Shown piece after piece: positions 10,035-22,124 of a stretch of 64,000 bases of DNA. A program made the translations under genes and the position numbers. A model generated the notes under the pieces. That model was given only the letters and a program-made list of their open reading frames with translations, was not told where the DNA came from and made no database searches. Source of the stretch: Gossypium raimondii. Lineage: Eukaryota; Streptophyta; Magnoliopsida; Malvales; Malvaceae. Where the stretch lies: contig NC_068569.1 in NCBI RefSeq assembly GCF_025698545.1, positions 22,568,001 through 22,632,000 of the forward strand. The letters are read 5' to 3'. Numbering within the stretch: the stretch's first letter is position 1; every line of letters begins with the position of its first letter.

Positions 10035-13000
10035 ATCTCCTAAGCTGAAATGTTCGGGGTTTGGGGAGACCTCGAACTGTCAATCGTCTCCGACATAAGC
10101 TGAGAGATATAAGTCTCACAGTGGTATTTTTAATTGAGACAAAACTTCAAGGCTGTCAAATGGAGAAAGTCAGGCGTAAGTGCGGTTTTCTTAATGGAAT
10201 TGATGTCGATTCAAATGGTAGAAGTGGGGGTTTATCGTTAGGTTGGAATAATGATTGCAAAGTCTCTCTTTGCTCTTTCTCGAATAGGCATATTGATGTC
10301 ATAATTGATGAGGATTCGGAGGGGAGAACTTGGAGATGTACGGGGTTTTATGAAGCACCAGAGGAGAATTTACGAGAAGTATCTTAGAATTTGCTACGTA
10401 CTCTGAATGATTCCCCACAGATTCCTTGGGTTGTTATTGGAGATTTCAATGAAATTACGTATTCAACTGAGAAGAAAGGAGGGCTGCCAAGGAGGGAAAG
10501 ACAAATGTGTAGATTTCGAGAAGCGATGGATGACTGTTCTTTAACCGATATTGGTTTCAGTGGTCAATGGTTTACTTGGGAAAAAGGGCATATGAGAGCT
10601 AATGATATCCGGGAACACCTTGATAGAGGTATTACGAATCATCCTTGGTGGGATTTATTTCTCAATTTTAAACTAAATCATCTGACTCATGCTTTTTCAA
10701 ACCATTGCCCTCTGTTGCTTAATTCAAATTTTGAGACTCAACATTTGAAGCAGTGGCAGTTTAGATTTAAAGCTTCGTGGTTGTTGGAGGACTCGTGTGA
10801 AGAGGAAGTGAAAAGAATATAGGCCAAGAGTGTGGGGATGGTCCCAAATAAGATAAAGGCTATGGGGATGGGCCTTGAGGAATGGTTTAGGGGAATTAAA
10901 AAGAAGAAATTGATCACGAAGAAAGAGTTGGAAAAACAGTTGCTTCAACTTAATGACGAAGTCCCTGCGGACGAGATTCTAGGGGATATTGTGGAGACAA
11001 AGCTGCAGATTAATATGGAGGCAGACAGAGAGGAGCTTTATTGGGAACAGAGAGCTCGAGCGAATTGGCTAAAAAATGGGGATAGGAATACTCGTTTTTT
11101 TCATCAATCGACAATGGATCGGAGTAGGAGAAATAAGGTAGAAGAATTAGTGGATGGCGAGGGTAATAGTTATGCGAACAATGATGCTTTATTACGGCTA
11201 GCCACTGATTATTTTACTTCTTTATTTACAGCGAAAAGCTTTGGAGATCCAAGCTCAATTTTGGAAGGTGTTGAGCCATGTATTTCTCAACAGATGAACG
11301 AAGACCTTAAGAATGGGTTTATATACGAAGAGGTGTGTTAAGCTTTTAAAGCCATGAGCCCGTTAAAAGCTTTTGGCGAAGATGGGATAGGGGCAATTTT
11401 CTACCAAAGGTTTTGGCATATTGTGGGAAAAGATGTAGCTAATTTCTGTATTGAGATGATGCAAAGGGTGCATAATATGGCTGAAATTAACAATAAATTA
11501 ATTGTTTTAATTTCCAAGGTCAGTTCTCCTTGGTGCATGACTCAATTTAGACCTATTAGTCTTTGTAATATTTTATATAAAATCATTTCAAAGATGCTGG
11601 TGAATAGATTTCAAAAGATACTCCATGTATGCATTGATGAAGCACAGAGTGCTTTTGTACCGGGAAGACTCATTACAGATAATATCATAGCTGCATATGA
11701 AACTTTACATTCTATGAAGAGAAAACGTAATGGGAGGAAAGGGTCATTTGCGTTAAAACTAGATATGAGTAAAGCTTATGACCGAGTTGAATAGAATTTT
11801 GTGCATTTTATACTTCGAATGATAGGGTTTTCGGATAGGTGGATTGAGAAAGTTATGGTTTGTGTGACATCGGTCTCGTATTCTGTGGTTATGAATGGGG
11901 AGGTGGGTGAGTTATTTTTCCCGTCACTGGGCCTTCGCCAAGGGGATCCTATCAGTCCTTATTTATTCCTTATATGTGGTGAAGGACTGTCGACTCTTCT
12001 GAGAAGGGTTGTGTCAATGGGAGCTCTTAATGGCTTTCGGGTTAGTAGGCAAGCCCCACGAATCACCCATTTGCTTTTTGCAGATGATAGCCTTATCTTT
12101 GGAGATGCGTCTGTTAATAGAGCAATGGTGATCAAAGAAATTTTAGAGGCCTATGCTATGTGTTCTGGTGAGGAAGTCAATCTTGACAAGTCAGGGTTAT
12201 TTTTCAGTTCCAATGTTGACCAGTTTAACAGAGAGGAGGTTTGTAGGGTTCTGGGGGTTAATAGGAATCTAAACCTGGAGAATTACCATGGTCTCCCATC
12301 AATGGTGGGGCGTAACAAATAGAGGGCTTTTAAGGAACTTAAAGAAAAGCTAATAAAAAGAGTTTTTAGTTGGAGTTCGAGATTACTTTCCATAGGGGGG
12401 AGGGAGGTTCTTATCAGAGCTGTACTCCAGGCTATTCCACTTTATGCTATGAATTGTTTTCTGTTACCGTCAGCAGTTTGTAGGGATTTAAAGGCGGTCA
12501 TGGCTCGATTCTGGTGGCAAAAGAAAGCAGGAAAAAAAAGGCTTCATTGGTGTTCGTGGAAGAAGCTGATAGTACCAAAAGAGGAGGGCGGGATGGGCTT
12601 CCGAGATTTGGCCAAATTCAATATTGCACTTCTTTCTAAACAGGTTTGGCAGCTTATGGAAAATTCGAGTTCCTTACTTGCGCATCTGCTCAAAGCAAAG
12701 TACTATAGGGGATCAGATTTTCTAGAAGCCTCTTTAGGAGTGAATCTGTCATTTGTTTGGAGAAGTATCTAGTGTGCTAAAGGCCTGTTAGGGTCTGGTT
12801 TGAAGTGGAGAATTGGGTTTGGAACATCGGTGTCAATATGGAAAGATTATTGGTTACCGGGAAAAGCTCAACATTCTATTTCTACTGATAGGGTAGCTAG
12901 TTTGGATTGGGTGGCTGAGTTAATTCTGAAGGAACCTAATCGTTGGAACAGGGATCTTATTTACTCAACTTTTTCAGTGGAAGAAGCTGACCAGATTATG

Positions 13001-14080
13001 AGTCTACCTATTCCCACTACTGATCAATCAGATAAAGTAGTTTGGTTTAGCAAAAATTTGGGTATCTATTCTGTAAAGAGTGGATATAAAATGCTACTGG
13101 ATAACTTTAATGTGAGCATCAACAAGCAAAAAATGTTCAAACAGATATGGAGTTTAGAGTGTCCTTCAAAAATTCGCATCTTAATCTAGAAATTTGTCCA
13201 AAATTATGTGCCTACTTTTCAAAACTTACATTATAGGAGATTGTCTTCTAATAACTGTTGTCCGCGTTGTGGTTAGGGGTGTGAATCTTCTACTCATGCT
13301 GTTCGGGATTGCTTGTTTGCTGCACAAGTTTGGTCCAAGTTAGACGTCCAATGGCCGAGTTCAATGGTAAATTTTAATGATTGGTTGAGTTGGTTGTTGG
13401 AGAATTTTGAAAAGAACAAGAAATGTGTAATTGCTGTTACTATCTGGGCGATTTGGTTCTCTCGAAATAAATTTGTACATGAAAGAAAGGTGCAAAGTTT
13501 GGAGGAAATTGTTACCTTCATTAGGAGTTTTGGGTTGGAATATCGTAATAGTGCTGAGAATTTGAAGCATCCCCAACCAAGATCCATGGTAAAATGGTCG
13601 CCTCCTGTTAAAAATCAAAGTTGATGCGGGATTGTCGATTGCCAAAAAAGAGCAATGACAGGCTTCATTATTGGAAATGATGAGGGATTTATAATGGGGT
13701 CGGGATTTCAAAGACATAATTTAGTTCATTCGGTGGTAATTGCTGAAGCGCTTGCTGTCCTTTATGGGATCCAATTTGCCCTGAATATGGGTTTTTCAAA
13801 GGTTATTCTTGAGAGTGATTCGAGACTGGTGGTAAATAATATTCAAAAATCAAGAGAGGATTACTCGGAGTCTAGACCATTTACCTGGGACACGAAGAAC
13901 CTGGCAAGGAAGTTCCAATGTTGTCGATTCTAGTTCATTGCGAGAGAGGGGAATGGAGCAGAGCATGCATTGGTTGTTGAGGGTATGCGACCAGAAGGGG
14001 ATTCATTCTGGGTGGAAGATGCGCCTTTGAAAGCTTTGGAAGTGGCCGATTTTGATCGCCGGAGTGGGCGACCTCCATAA
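10031..14080 (+). pseudogene. LINE ORF2: endonuclease, reverse transcriptase and RNase H, with many stops
   Basis: One reading frame of 1,350 codons from the ATG at 10031 to TAA at 14078-14080. Domains in order: apurinic-type endonuclease (GDFNE near 10440; NHCPLL near 10700), reverse transcriptase (QFRPISL, LKLDMSKAYDRV near 11755-11790, LRQGDPISPYLF near 11930, FADD at 12077-12088, codons 683-686), zinc-ribbon-like zf-RVT (around 13060-13310) and RNase H (near 13655-13860, with LESDS). In-frame stops fall at 10046, 10385, 10820, 11339, 11792, 12320, 12770, 13187, 13274 and 13931. Most sit where the family has Trp or Gln, so they look like single base changes. The only length changes I noticed are two small ones that cancel near 13610-13660. 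Confidence 0.9.
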
Positions 14081-14412
14081 CCCATTTTTTATTTCAACGA
14101 TGGAGTTGAGAAATACTGATATAGGATGGTCATTCTCAACTGCTTTCTTTTCCGATTGTTATCGGATTTGGAAGATTTTTACCGTTTATTTTACTGGGGT
14201 TTTGTTGATTTACACAGCGCCTGAAGATTTGGTGGATGGAGAAGACGATGTTTTGTTGATTTCTTTTTTTAATTATTTTCTTTTTTACTGTTTTGTTTTT
14301 TCCCAATTTGTTTTTGTTGTGTTTTTCTTTAGTTTGTTAGTTGCTGATGGACTTCTCCTGTTTGCTGTTCAGGCCGAATTGCTATAAACGAATTTCTTTT
14401 CTTTTCAAAAAA

Positions 14413-14428
14413 AAATGGTTTAATTGCA
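14413..14428 (+). repeat. Right target-site duplication of the LINE
   Basis: Second copy of AAATGGTTTAATTGCA, following the A-run at 14407-14415 that ends the LINE. The sequence beyond it continues the AT-rich interior of the host inverted-repeat element. Confidence 0.8.
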
Positions 14429-14904
14429 TGAAAACTTTTTAAACTTTCTATGATTTTTTTTAAGGTTTAAATGTATAAATTAATGGAATTTAATTATAAT
14501 AAAAGTTTCATTTCAAACTTTTCAATTCCTTAAAACTTTTAATTTTCATATACAACTTTTTTTAGGGAATAAAAATATCTAAGTAAAGCACATTGAAACC
14601 ATAAAATTGAAAGTCAAATTTATCAACTCGATTTCTTTTTCTTTTCGAGAATAATTATTTTACTATCTCTTTTTGTTTCTGATTTGTCCTTTCGTGTGAC
14701 CATGTTGGGTTCTTATTTATTTTACAATTAATTATTTTTTGTTACTGTTATCATTAATTGTTATATTTATCATGTATATAATGTTCTTGCTCACGCATTT
14801 GCCTTGCCTTCTTCTCTTCATTTTATTTTTCCTTATCTTCCTCTTTTCCTCTCTTCTTTTCACTGGTCTCGGCAACTAGGGCAAGCCGGAAAAAAATTTC
14901 AAAA

Positions 14905-15185
14905 ACCACACTAGTGCTGTCAAAGAGAATGTCGGCACAAAAAAAAACAAAAAATTAATTTCTAAAAAAAATTGAACTAGTGTCGGTAACGTGAACGTCA
15001 GCACCAAAAAAAAGTAAAAAATCATTTTTTTAAATTTTAACCAATGTCGACAACGAGAATGTCAGAACTATTAAAATATTATTTTTTATTTTTTTTTTAA
15101 TCTGGAAATACTTATCTTTTTTAAGTGTATTTGAAAAAAATACATACTGATGCTGGCGAACACTATGCCGACACAAAAAAATCAT
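14905..15185. repeat. Degenerate tandem repeat in the right inverted arm
   Basis: A motif like AGTGTCGGCAACGAGAATGTC followed by GGCACAAAAAAA appears in diverged form near 14910, 14980, 15045 and 15145, spaced about 60-100 bp, with single-base and length changes. The left arm retains only about one recognisable copy (near 7880-7915), so copy number differs between the arms. Confidence 0.5.
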
Positions 15186-15613
15186 TTTTTATAGACCGAA
15201 CAATTATTAGAGGATAATGGAGGGTGGTGCTGGCAATGAGATGGTCGACACCAACATGCAATATAGAAAACATGACATTTTCATAAAAGATTTTGTACCT
15301 GAGTCATTTTAGTAAATAATCAAAATATTTGAGTCAGTTATGAAAAAAAAGTCACTATATGCTTATTTTTATTGGGTTTTATTAAAATAAAAAAGGTTAA
15401 AGTAACATTAAATAATATAACTTGTTTTAATTATGAAAAGATATTTTCGTAATTTTCCTAATCGAGTTGGTGTTCTATTGACTTCTGACACCAAGTTAGT
15501 CAGAGACTTAAATAATAGCAAGGATATTAAAAAATTCAAATTTTTATTTTATAAATTCTAAATAAGTTTAACTAATTTCTTTTCAAATGGAATAAGTGAA
15601 TAATTTCCAAATA

Positions 15614-15618
15614 TATAG
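15614..15618 (+). repeat. TSD (TATAG) left of solo LTR 1
   Basis: TATAG precedes the TG end of the LTR at 15619 and recurs at 18028-18032 right after the CA end. Confidence 0.8.
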
Positions 15619-18027
15619 TGTAAGGCCCAATTTTGGCCTGGGCCTAAGACCAAAAATAAACAAAAAGAGTCCATTTACAATAAAATTTAACCCAAAATAC
15701 CCTAGCCCAATTTTACAAAACCCTAATGGCCCAAATGGCCCAAAACTTAAAATGTTTTAGAAAACCCTAGCCTCCAGAGTACCCTAGGGCGCCGCAGCCT
15801 TTGTTGCTCCCATGTGCTGCCGTACGTCTCCTCTGCCACCGCTTGTCGGCCTTGCACCAAAACGGCCTGGGTTATCCCTCCAACGCTCATTGAATTTGCC
15901 AAAACTTGCAAACAGGGTAAAAATGAGACAGACACAGAAGCAAGACAGTAGAAAATAGTAATGAAACCGGCTATAAGAGCCGAATGAAATGTAATGAAAA
16001 GAGGGAGGATTGAATAAAAAGAAAAAGGTTCAAACAGATTCAAAAAAAGAGGTGCTTTGCTTATTATTTTTTTCTTTTTTTTATTTTGAAATAAATAAAT
16101 AGTATAAAAAATGAATAAAGGGGCGAACTTTATTACCTTGGAAGCCGTAGTCGGAGGTTTTCTCCGGCCTTGAAGGCAGTTGAGCCAGTGGGTTCACCGA
16201 AAGCCCATCGGCGGCAGTGGGAAGTCAGAAAATCCCTAACTTTTTTCTTTTTTCTTCATTGTTTTTGAATTCGGAGAGTCTTTGGACTTTTTTAACCCCA
16301 AATCAAGGATTTACTCAGAAAAATAAGCAAAAATGTGTATTTTTTCCGGCCACCGCGCACGGCGGTGCCGTCACCGACGACCGGAGGGAGGGGAGCTTGA
16401 GAGAGTTTTTAGTGTTTTTTTTAAGGAATGGATGAAGAATGAATTTTTTTTTAAAAATTTTAACTTAAATAGGCCCATGAAACGGCGTCATTTTGGGCTT
16501 GAGCACCAATAGCCAAAATGGTGTCGTTTCGCCCTTTAACCCGCGCACTGACCCAACCCACAAGAGGATCCGCGTTTTTTCTTAAAAAGGGTTATTTGCG
16601 TGCGCGGTCCCTTTGCTTTTGCAACGCGTTGCAAGTTGACCCTTTTTCTTTCTTTTCTTTTCTTTTATTTTAAATTAGCCGCATAATTTTATTTTTGTTT
16701 CATTTTAGTCTCGCGCAAAGTGTTGCGTTTTGGAGGGCGGGATATTTACTATTTTGGTCCCCCTCCTTTCGTATGTGTCACAATTTAATCCTTTTCTTTG
16801 TTTCCATTTTCGATTTCAGCCCTAAGGTTTTGTTTAGTTTCAATTTAGTCCTCTGTTTGGTATTTTAGTTATTTATTATTAAATTGATCATTTTAATATT
16901 ATTATTACTATTATATTAGACCATTAATCTTGTATTATTATTATTTACTTATTTATACCTTTTAAACTTCAAATTCATTATATATATATACATGCATACA
17001 TATATACATATTTATACTCTTGTATTTTTATAATTTTGTTCACGTTCCTTTTAATTATTTATTCACGTTCTCATCATTATTTTAAAAGAATGTTTTAACT
17101 TTACTTGCTTATTATACTTGTTATTTTGCATGTTATTAATTTGACCTTTTTATTTGTTCATTTTGGTTATTGCTCGTATTATTTTTACTTACATTCTCAT
17201 AATTGTTATTCCGTCATATATAATTTTTACCCAAATTCGTAAAAAGAGAAAATTTTGAAAATAAAGGCATACTCGGTATTTGGGATCTTCGAGAGGATTG
17301 AGCCCTAACGTATTGGGTTCCAATTTTCTTTGTTGAATCTAAATAATCGAGAATACTCTTTAATCAAAAACATAAATAAAAAGTTCATTATCGGGAATTT
17401 GATACGTTGTGTCCTAACGCATTAGATATGACATGTTGTTTTCTCGAGATGAGGATTTTTCTAAAAAATAACAAAGGCAATATTCAATGTTTAGAATTTT
17501 GAGAAATTGTGCCCTAACATATTGGGCTGCGATTTCTTCATCTGACTTAAACAATTGAATATCCTTTTAAATTTTATTGCACGAGTTTTTCTAGACAAGC
17601 TCATTTTTGAGGAGGTGAAATATCGTGCCCTAACTCATTGGGTGTGACATTTTCTCTCTCCGAAATGAGAGGGTCTTAACGGGTAATTTGATTTATACAA
17701 GTTTTTTTAATAAAGAATCGTATTTTAAATCTCTTTAAAGTTTTCAATTTTCGACACTAAGACATTAAGTAATCAACTAGGTACCAATTTTGGTTGTATC
17801 GAGGGTGCTAATCCTTCCTCGTGCGTAACCGACTCCTGAACCCATCTTTTTGAATTTCGTGGACCAAAATCATTGTTTTAATAAAATTAAATTTTTTATA
17901 AAAAAACAACCACTTTTTAAGGTGACCCGATCACACCTTATCAAAAATGATTGGTGGCGACTCCTGTATTCATTTTCTTTTTCAAAATCCAAGTCGACTC
18001 CTGTTTTATCAAAAAATGGTGTCAACA
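15619..18027 (+). repeat. Solo LTR 1 (gypsy, Tat/Ogre-like), 2.4 kb
   Basis: Begins TGTAAGGCCC and ends GGTGTCAACA, with a perfect 5-bp duplication TATAG on both sides, which supports a complete LTR left by recombination between the two LTRs of an inserted element. Orientation is inferred from the end sequence and from GGTGGCGACTCC near 17952, a phrase typical of Tat-type elements. Inside, a phrase close to GCCCTAACGCATTGGG recurs about every 115 bp (near 17301, 17412, 17505, 17627). A pyrimidine-rich, GC-richer section near 15770-16640 may hold the promoter. Short frames in it are not called as genes. Confidence 0.85.
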
Positions 18028-18084
18028 TATAGTATATTTTTTCTAATAAATTTTAAAGAAGATTATGTATTTTTTAGTCAAATT

Positions 18085-18560
18085 TTCGTGTGAATTTATT
18101 TTTCGTACTTTAATTTGATCAAATTTAGTTTCTATATTTTTTTAAAATTTAAAATTTTAGTCTTGATCCAAATGGTGGCAATTAAATCCATTCGGTTAAA
18201 AATTTCCATTAGTCATGTATTATGTGTACAGTTGTAAAATTAATCTATGTTCTCCAATCGGATCACTCTTAGTCCCTATACTCTTTAAATTTTAAAATTT
18301 CAAGATTGACAAAATGTCACTATTAAATCCCTTAATTGGATTTTTGTGAGTAATATGTGAAAGTAAGATGTTATTATAACATTACACATGTGATGATATG
18401 TTTGTTGCATATAATTTTAAAAATAACATAATTTAATTAATTTAACTGTTATTATTTGGTTCTACTTTGAAATTTCAAAATTCAAAAGTATAAAAATTAA
18501 AAGTAATTAAATTAAAGTACAAAAACTAAATTCACAATTTACATAATACACGAACTAATA
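18085..18560. repeat. MITE-like inverted repeat
   Basis: The left end (from about 18085, GTGTGAATTTATTTTTCGTACTTTAATTT-like) matches the reverse complement of the right end near 18480-18560 (GTGTATTATG, AATTTAGTTTTTGTACTTTAATTT-like). The interior contains the phrases CTATTAAATCC and GTCCCTATACTC common in miniature elements of plants. No coding capacity and no duplication could be fixed. Confidence 0.5.
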
Positions 18561-18700
18561 GCAGCATTTAACATATTCTTTTTAAATAAAATTAGTGAAT
18601 GTTTTCTGAATATATCGTGTATATATATTTTCTAATAACTTATGTGTACTTAACCTAAACTAAAATAAAAGGTTTTCACTTTTAATGTATGGTATATTTT

Positions 18701-21415
18701 GGCTTAATTCACGATTTAAACCTTAAATTTTTTTCTTTTAATATCTATTTTTTTGTCCCAATTTGGCATCTAAAGTGTAACAGTTCATTTTTCAGTGGTA
18801 CCGGAGACGGCGATTTCAAAATCTCGTTTATTGATAATCAAGTTCGTAAATATTATTATTTAATATTTATGAGTTTATTATAGTAATATATAAAATTGCG
18901 ATCTAGTAATTTTGGTGATCGAATAGTTAATTAAGGTATAATGATTAAATCGTAAAAATGATAAAATTTAATCACTAATAATTTTATTTACTAGAAGGTA
19001 TAAATAGTAAATAATTAAGGGTTCCAAGTGACAATTAGCCACTTTTGGAAGATGGTGGACGGTTAGTGGATTAGGAAGCCTATGTTTCATTATAATTTTA
19101 TAATGAATAATATTAAAAAAGCAGTAATCAAAATAAAAGTAATAGAAACAATGTGGAAGGAAAGAGAAATTTCATCATCTCTTCTTCTCCACCACCGTTT
19201 TCTCCATTGCTAAACAAAAGGAAGTTCGGCCAAGCTTAGAAATTTTTCACCCATTTTTCGTAAATTTTATATTGTTGAAATCGTTATAGTTTGAGTTAGT
19301 TAAACAGTGTTTTATTTTCCGAAACTATTAAAGTTTTAAAATATGGTCATTAATGATTTTTGAAGTTTTTGGTATTAAGATATTAGTTTATAAGCTTAAA
19401 AATGAAAAAGGGACTAAATTGTAAAATTAAATGTTAGTTTTGAGTATATGGATTAAAATAAAAATATTGTAAAAATTGCATGAGATTTTGATAGAGATTG
19501 ATATTATAGGATTGTAGAAGGGTATAATTGAAATCAGATTGAAAAACGAAGTTTAATTGTGAAAGTTCTGATTATTTCAGTTTTAAGGATTAATTTGAAT
19601 AAAATACAAAACTTTAAGGGTTTTATAAAAATGAAAGAAAATAGGTCCATGCATATCATATTATGTTATTAAATTGCTAGAATTGATAATTTGAATTAAA
19701 ATTGTTATATAGATCAATAATTAAATCAATCGAAACGTAAAAAGAAAAAATTATAGAATAGTTTTTGGAGTCGTATTTGTTGCTATTTTATTTAGGTCAG
19801 TTCATATGAGATTTACTTTGTTAATATATGGTTATTATTGTGTTAATTGTTTACTTGTGAGTTGAGTGTTGTAAAATGATAATTGTTAGTATTGAAATGA
19901 TTACATTGCAAAGTGTTGGTATGGATATGCTAGAGTGTTGGAATTCATTGTTGGTACAATAGTGATTGTGAAGTGTAATCATTTGGATGTGTTTGAAATA
20001 TAATGTTGTGATTGCAACTAGTATATGGAAGTTTTTATACGACATAATTTCATGATTGGTTAGATGTGTAAAAGATGATATTTGGTATGATTAAGCTCCA
20101 AAAGTTTTGTTGTTTGAATTGATTGTCTTTCTGTTTGAATTGATTGTTTTTCTGTTCGAATTGATTCATTTTTGTTTAAATCAACTCTTTGTTGTTTAAC
20201 TCAATTTAAACTCTTAACATTTACAGGGCTTGTGGTTTGCATATAAGCATTCTTGAGTTTAAGTCAAGTTTTGGCATGAACTAATTTTAAAGAGGTCATT
20301 TTTGCAAAATTTTCAGAAAGTATCGATATCGTAATAATAATTATTGGTACTTCGTTAAATGTTTTATTTTCTAAAATGACAAATGCCAAAATGGTATCGA
20401 TACTTGTCATTGGTATCAATACATGTTTTTAAATTTTGGAAAGTTTACAATTTGGTCATTGATCATGCTTGGGTTGACTTAGGAGCTTTCATAAGCTCGA
20501 ATATGTCTTGGTTTTGATTGTAAATCATATTGTGCATGAGAGTATGAAATCAATTGATGTTTGATTGTATTAATTGCTGCAATTTGAATATGATTTGCTC
20601 TAGTAACTGTGGTAACATACCGTAGCTCGGGTTCGACGATCGGATCGGGTGAGGGATGTTACATAAAGTACACTCATATTTCCAATGTGGTACCTAAAGT
20701 ATGCCTCCGTTATATTTTTTAGTCCATTTTTTGGCAGACATTAACAAAAAATTATTGTAGCCAATCACAAAGTGTCACATGATGTTTTTTATGGAAGAAA
20801 AACAAATGTTTTATTTTATTAAATGTATATACACATTAAAAATATAAAAAATGAAAATAAATATTTAAAAATTTTAGAAAAATATAATCTACAAAAATAT
20901 ATAAATTATAAAAAATAATACCAGTAAAATTTATAAAAATATGATAATTTAAAAATATTAGTTGAAAAATGTAAAAAAGTAAAAAAATATTTCAAAATAA
21001 TTTTTAATAAAATTTTAAAACATATAATTATAATATTCTAAAAGGTATTTAAATTTCAAGGTTTTTTTTGCAATTACTTCATAATCAAATACTTTTAAAA
21101 ATTTTTATAATATTTTTCAATTTTATATATGATTTTGATTTGTTAAAATTTATAAAAATTAATTTTTTATATATTATATATATTTTTACATTTTGAATTA
21201 GCATAATAGATATAATACTAAAAAATAAAAATAAAAATTCATTGGCCAAAACATGTCATGTGGCACTTTTTATTGGCTAAAGTTGCTTAATAAATTTTTT
21301 AACGTCGGTCACAAAATAGAGGAAATTGATAATTTAGATACTAAATTGGGATAAAAAAGGTTAAGTATCAAAGTGAAAAATGGGTATACTTCAAGGGCAA
21401 ATTTATAATTTAAGC
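18701..21415. mobile_element. Long-TIR non-autonomous element, split by solo LTR 2
   Basis: The left side (18701-18775, continued at 20669 onward once the solo LTR is removed) and the reverse complement of the right side (about 21230-21415) match over roughly 200 bp: shared blocks include GGCTTAA at the ends, TCCCAATTTGGCATCTAAA against TCCCAATTTAGTATCTAAA, and AAAGTGTCACATGATG against AAAGTGCCACATGACATG. Without the LTR the element is about 820 bp. Flanks GTATATTTT and TTATGTTTT agree at seven of nine positions and may be a decayed 9-bp target-site duplication, as for Mutator-like elements. No transposase. Confidence 0.6.
18776..20663 (+). repeat. Solo LTR 2 (gypsy-type), 1.9 kb
   Basis: Begins TGTAACAG and ends GGGATGTTACA. 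The 5 bp before it (TAAAG, 18771-18775) are repeated directly after it (20664-20668), so its limits are well fixed. The GC-rich block just before the end (GATCGGATCGGG) gives plus orientation by analogy to the other gypsy LTRs here. It interrupts the long-TIR element 18701-21415 and so is younger. No internal coding remains. Confidence 0.85.
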
Positions 21416-22124
21416 TTATGTTTTTTATTTCAAAAAATCATTACAACGTATTTAAAAAATAATAACAGTGATAATGATTGGACCAGAAATTAATTTTTAT
21501 AAATAAAAATATAAAATCTAAATTTCTTCATATAGACTTATTCAATATTTTAACCTTGGCATAATGTCAAAAATAGCCCCTAACGTTTGACTGTTTAGTC
21601 ACTTTGGTCATTTATATTTTTTTTGGAGCACATTTACCCCTAAATTTTTCTTTTTGTCAAATTGATCAATTTTTAACGAACATGGCCGTTAGTTTACTAA
21701 CGATCAACATTAATTGCTAACGTGGCGGTCCAAATATAATTAAATGTTGATGTGATACTATTGTGTCTTATATGTCACGCCAGCAAATGATTTTAAAATT
21801 ATTAAAATTAATTTTTTTTATTCTTATAAAATTAATTTTTTTAATTTTTATAAAATTATCATCATCATCATCCCCATTTCTTTTATCCATTGTTTAACTT
21901 CTCTATCCCTCCCACGATCCCAACCATCTCTGCCACCCCATCCACCAAACCCACCACCATCACCACCACCACCACCATATCATATATTATTTCATTACTT
22001 CACATAATCAATCGATTTAACAAAAAAAGGGGGTTTTTTGTTTTTAATTTTTTTGTTTTTGTTTTTTAATTTCTGGGGGTTTTTCTGTTTTTAAATTTCT
22101 GTGTTTTTAGGTGTTCGTTCGACA

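Larger units (their letters stand above)
8640..14412 (+). mobile_element. Full-length L1-type LINE, coding-defective
   Basis: About 5.8 kb with a roughly 207-bp 5' leader, ORF1 (from 8847), ORF2 (10031-14080), a 3' untranslated region rich in T and a short poly(A) at 14407-14415. Flanked by a 16-bp target-site duplication. The order nucleic-acid-binding ORF1, then endonuclease, reverse transcriptase and RNase H in ORF2 is that of plant L1 elements. Both ORFs carry stop codons, so it cannot move by itself. It inserted into the inverted-repeat element at 7612-15363 and is therefore younger than it. Confidence 0.9.
7612..15363. mobile_element. Long inverted-repeat DNA element, split by a LINE
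   Basis: The left arm (about 7612-7995) and the reverse complement of the right arm (about 14870-15363) align along their length: near the outer ends both read TTGATTATTTAC, then ATGACTCAG, then TACAAAATCTT; deeper in, both contain GTATGTATTTTTTT followed by AAATACACTTAAAAA, and then a pair reading CAATGTGGTTCTTGAA and CTAGTGTGGTTTTTGAA. The interior is AT-rich and repetitive with no transposase visible, so it is non-autonomous. Removing the LINE at 8640-14412 leaves an element of roughly 2 kb. Class is uncertain (Mutator-like or foldback). No target-site duplication was established. Confidence 0.65.
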
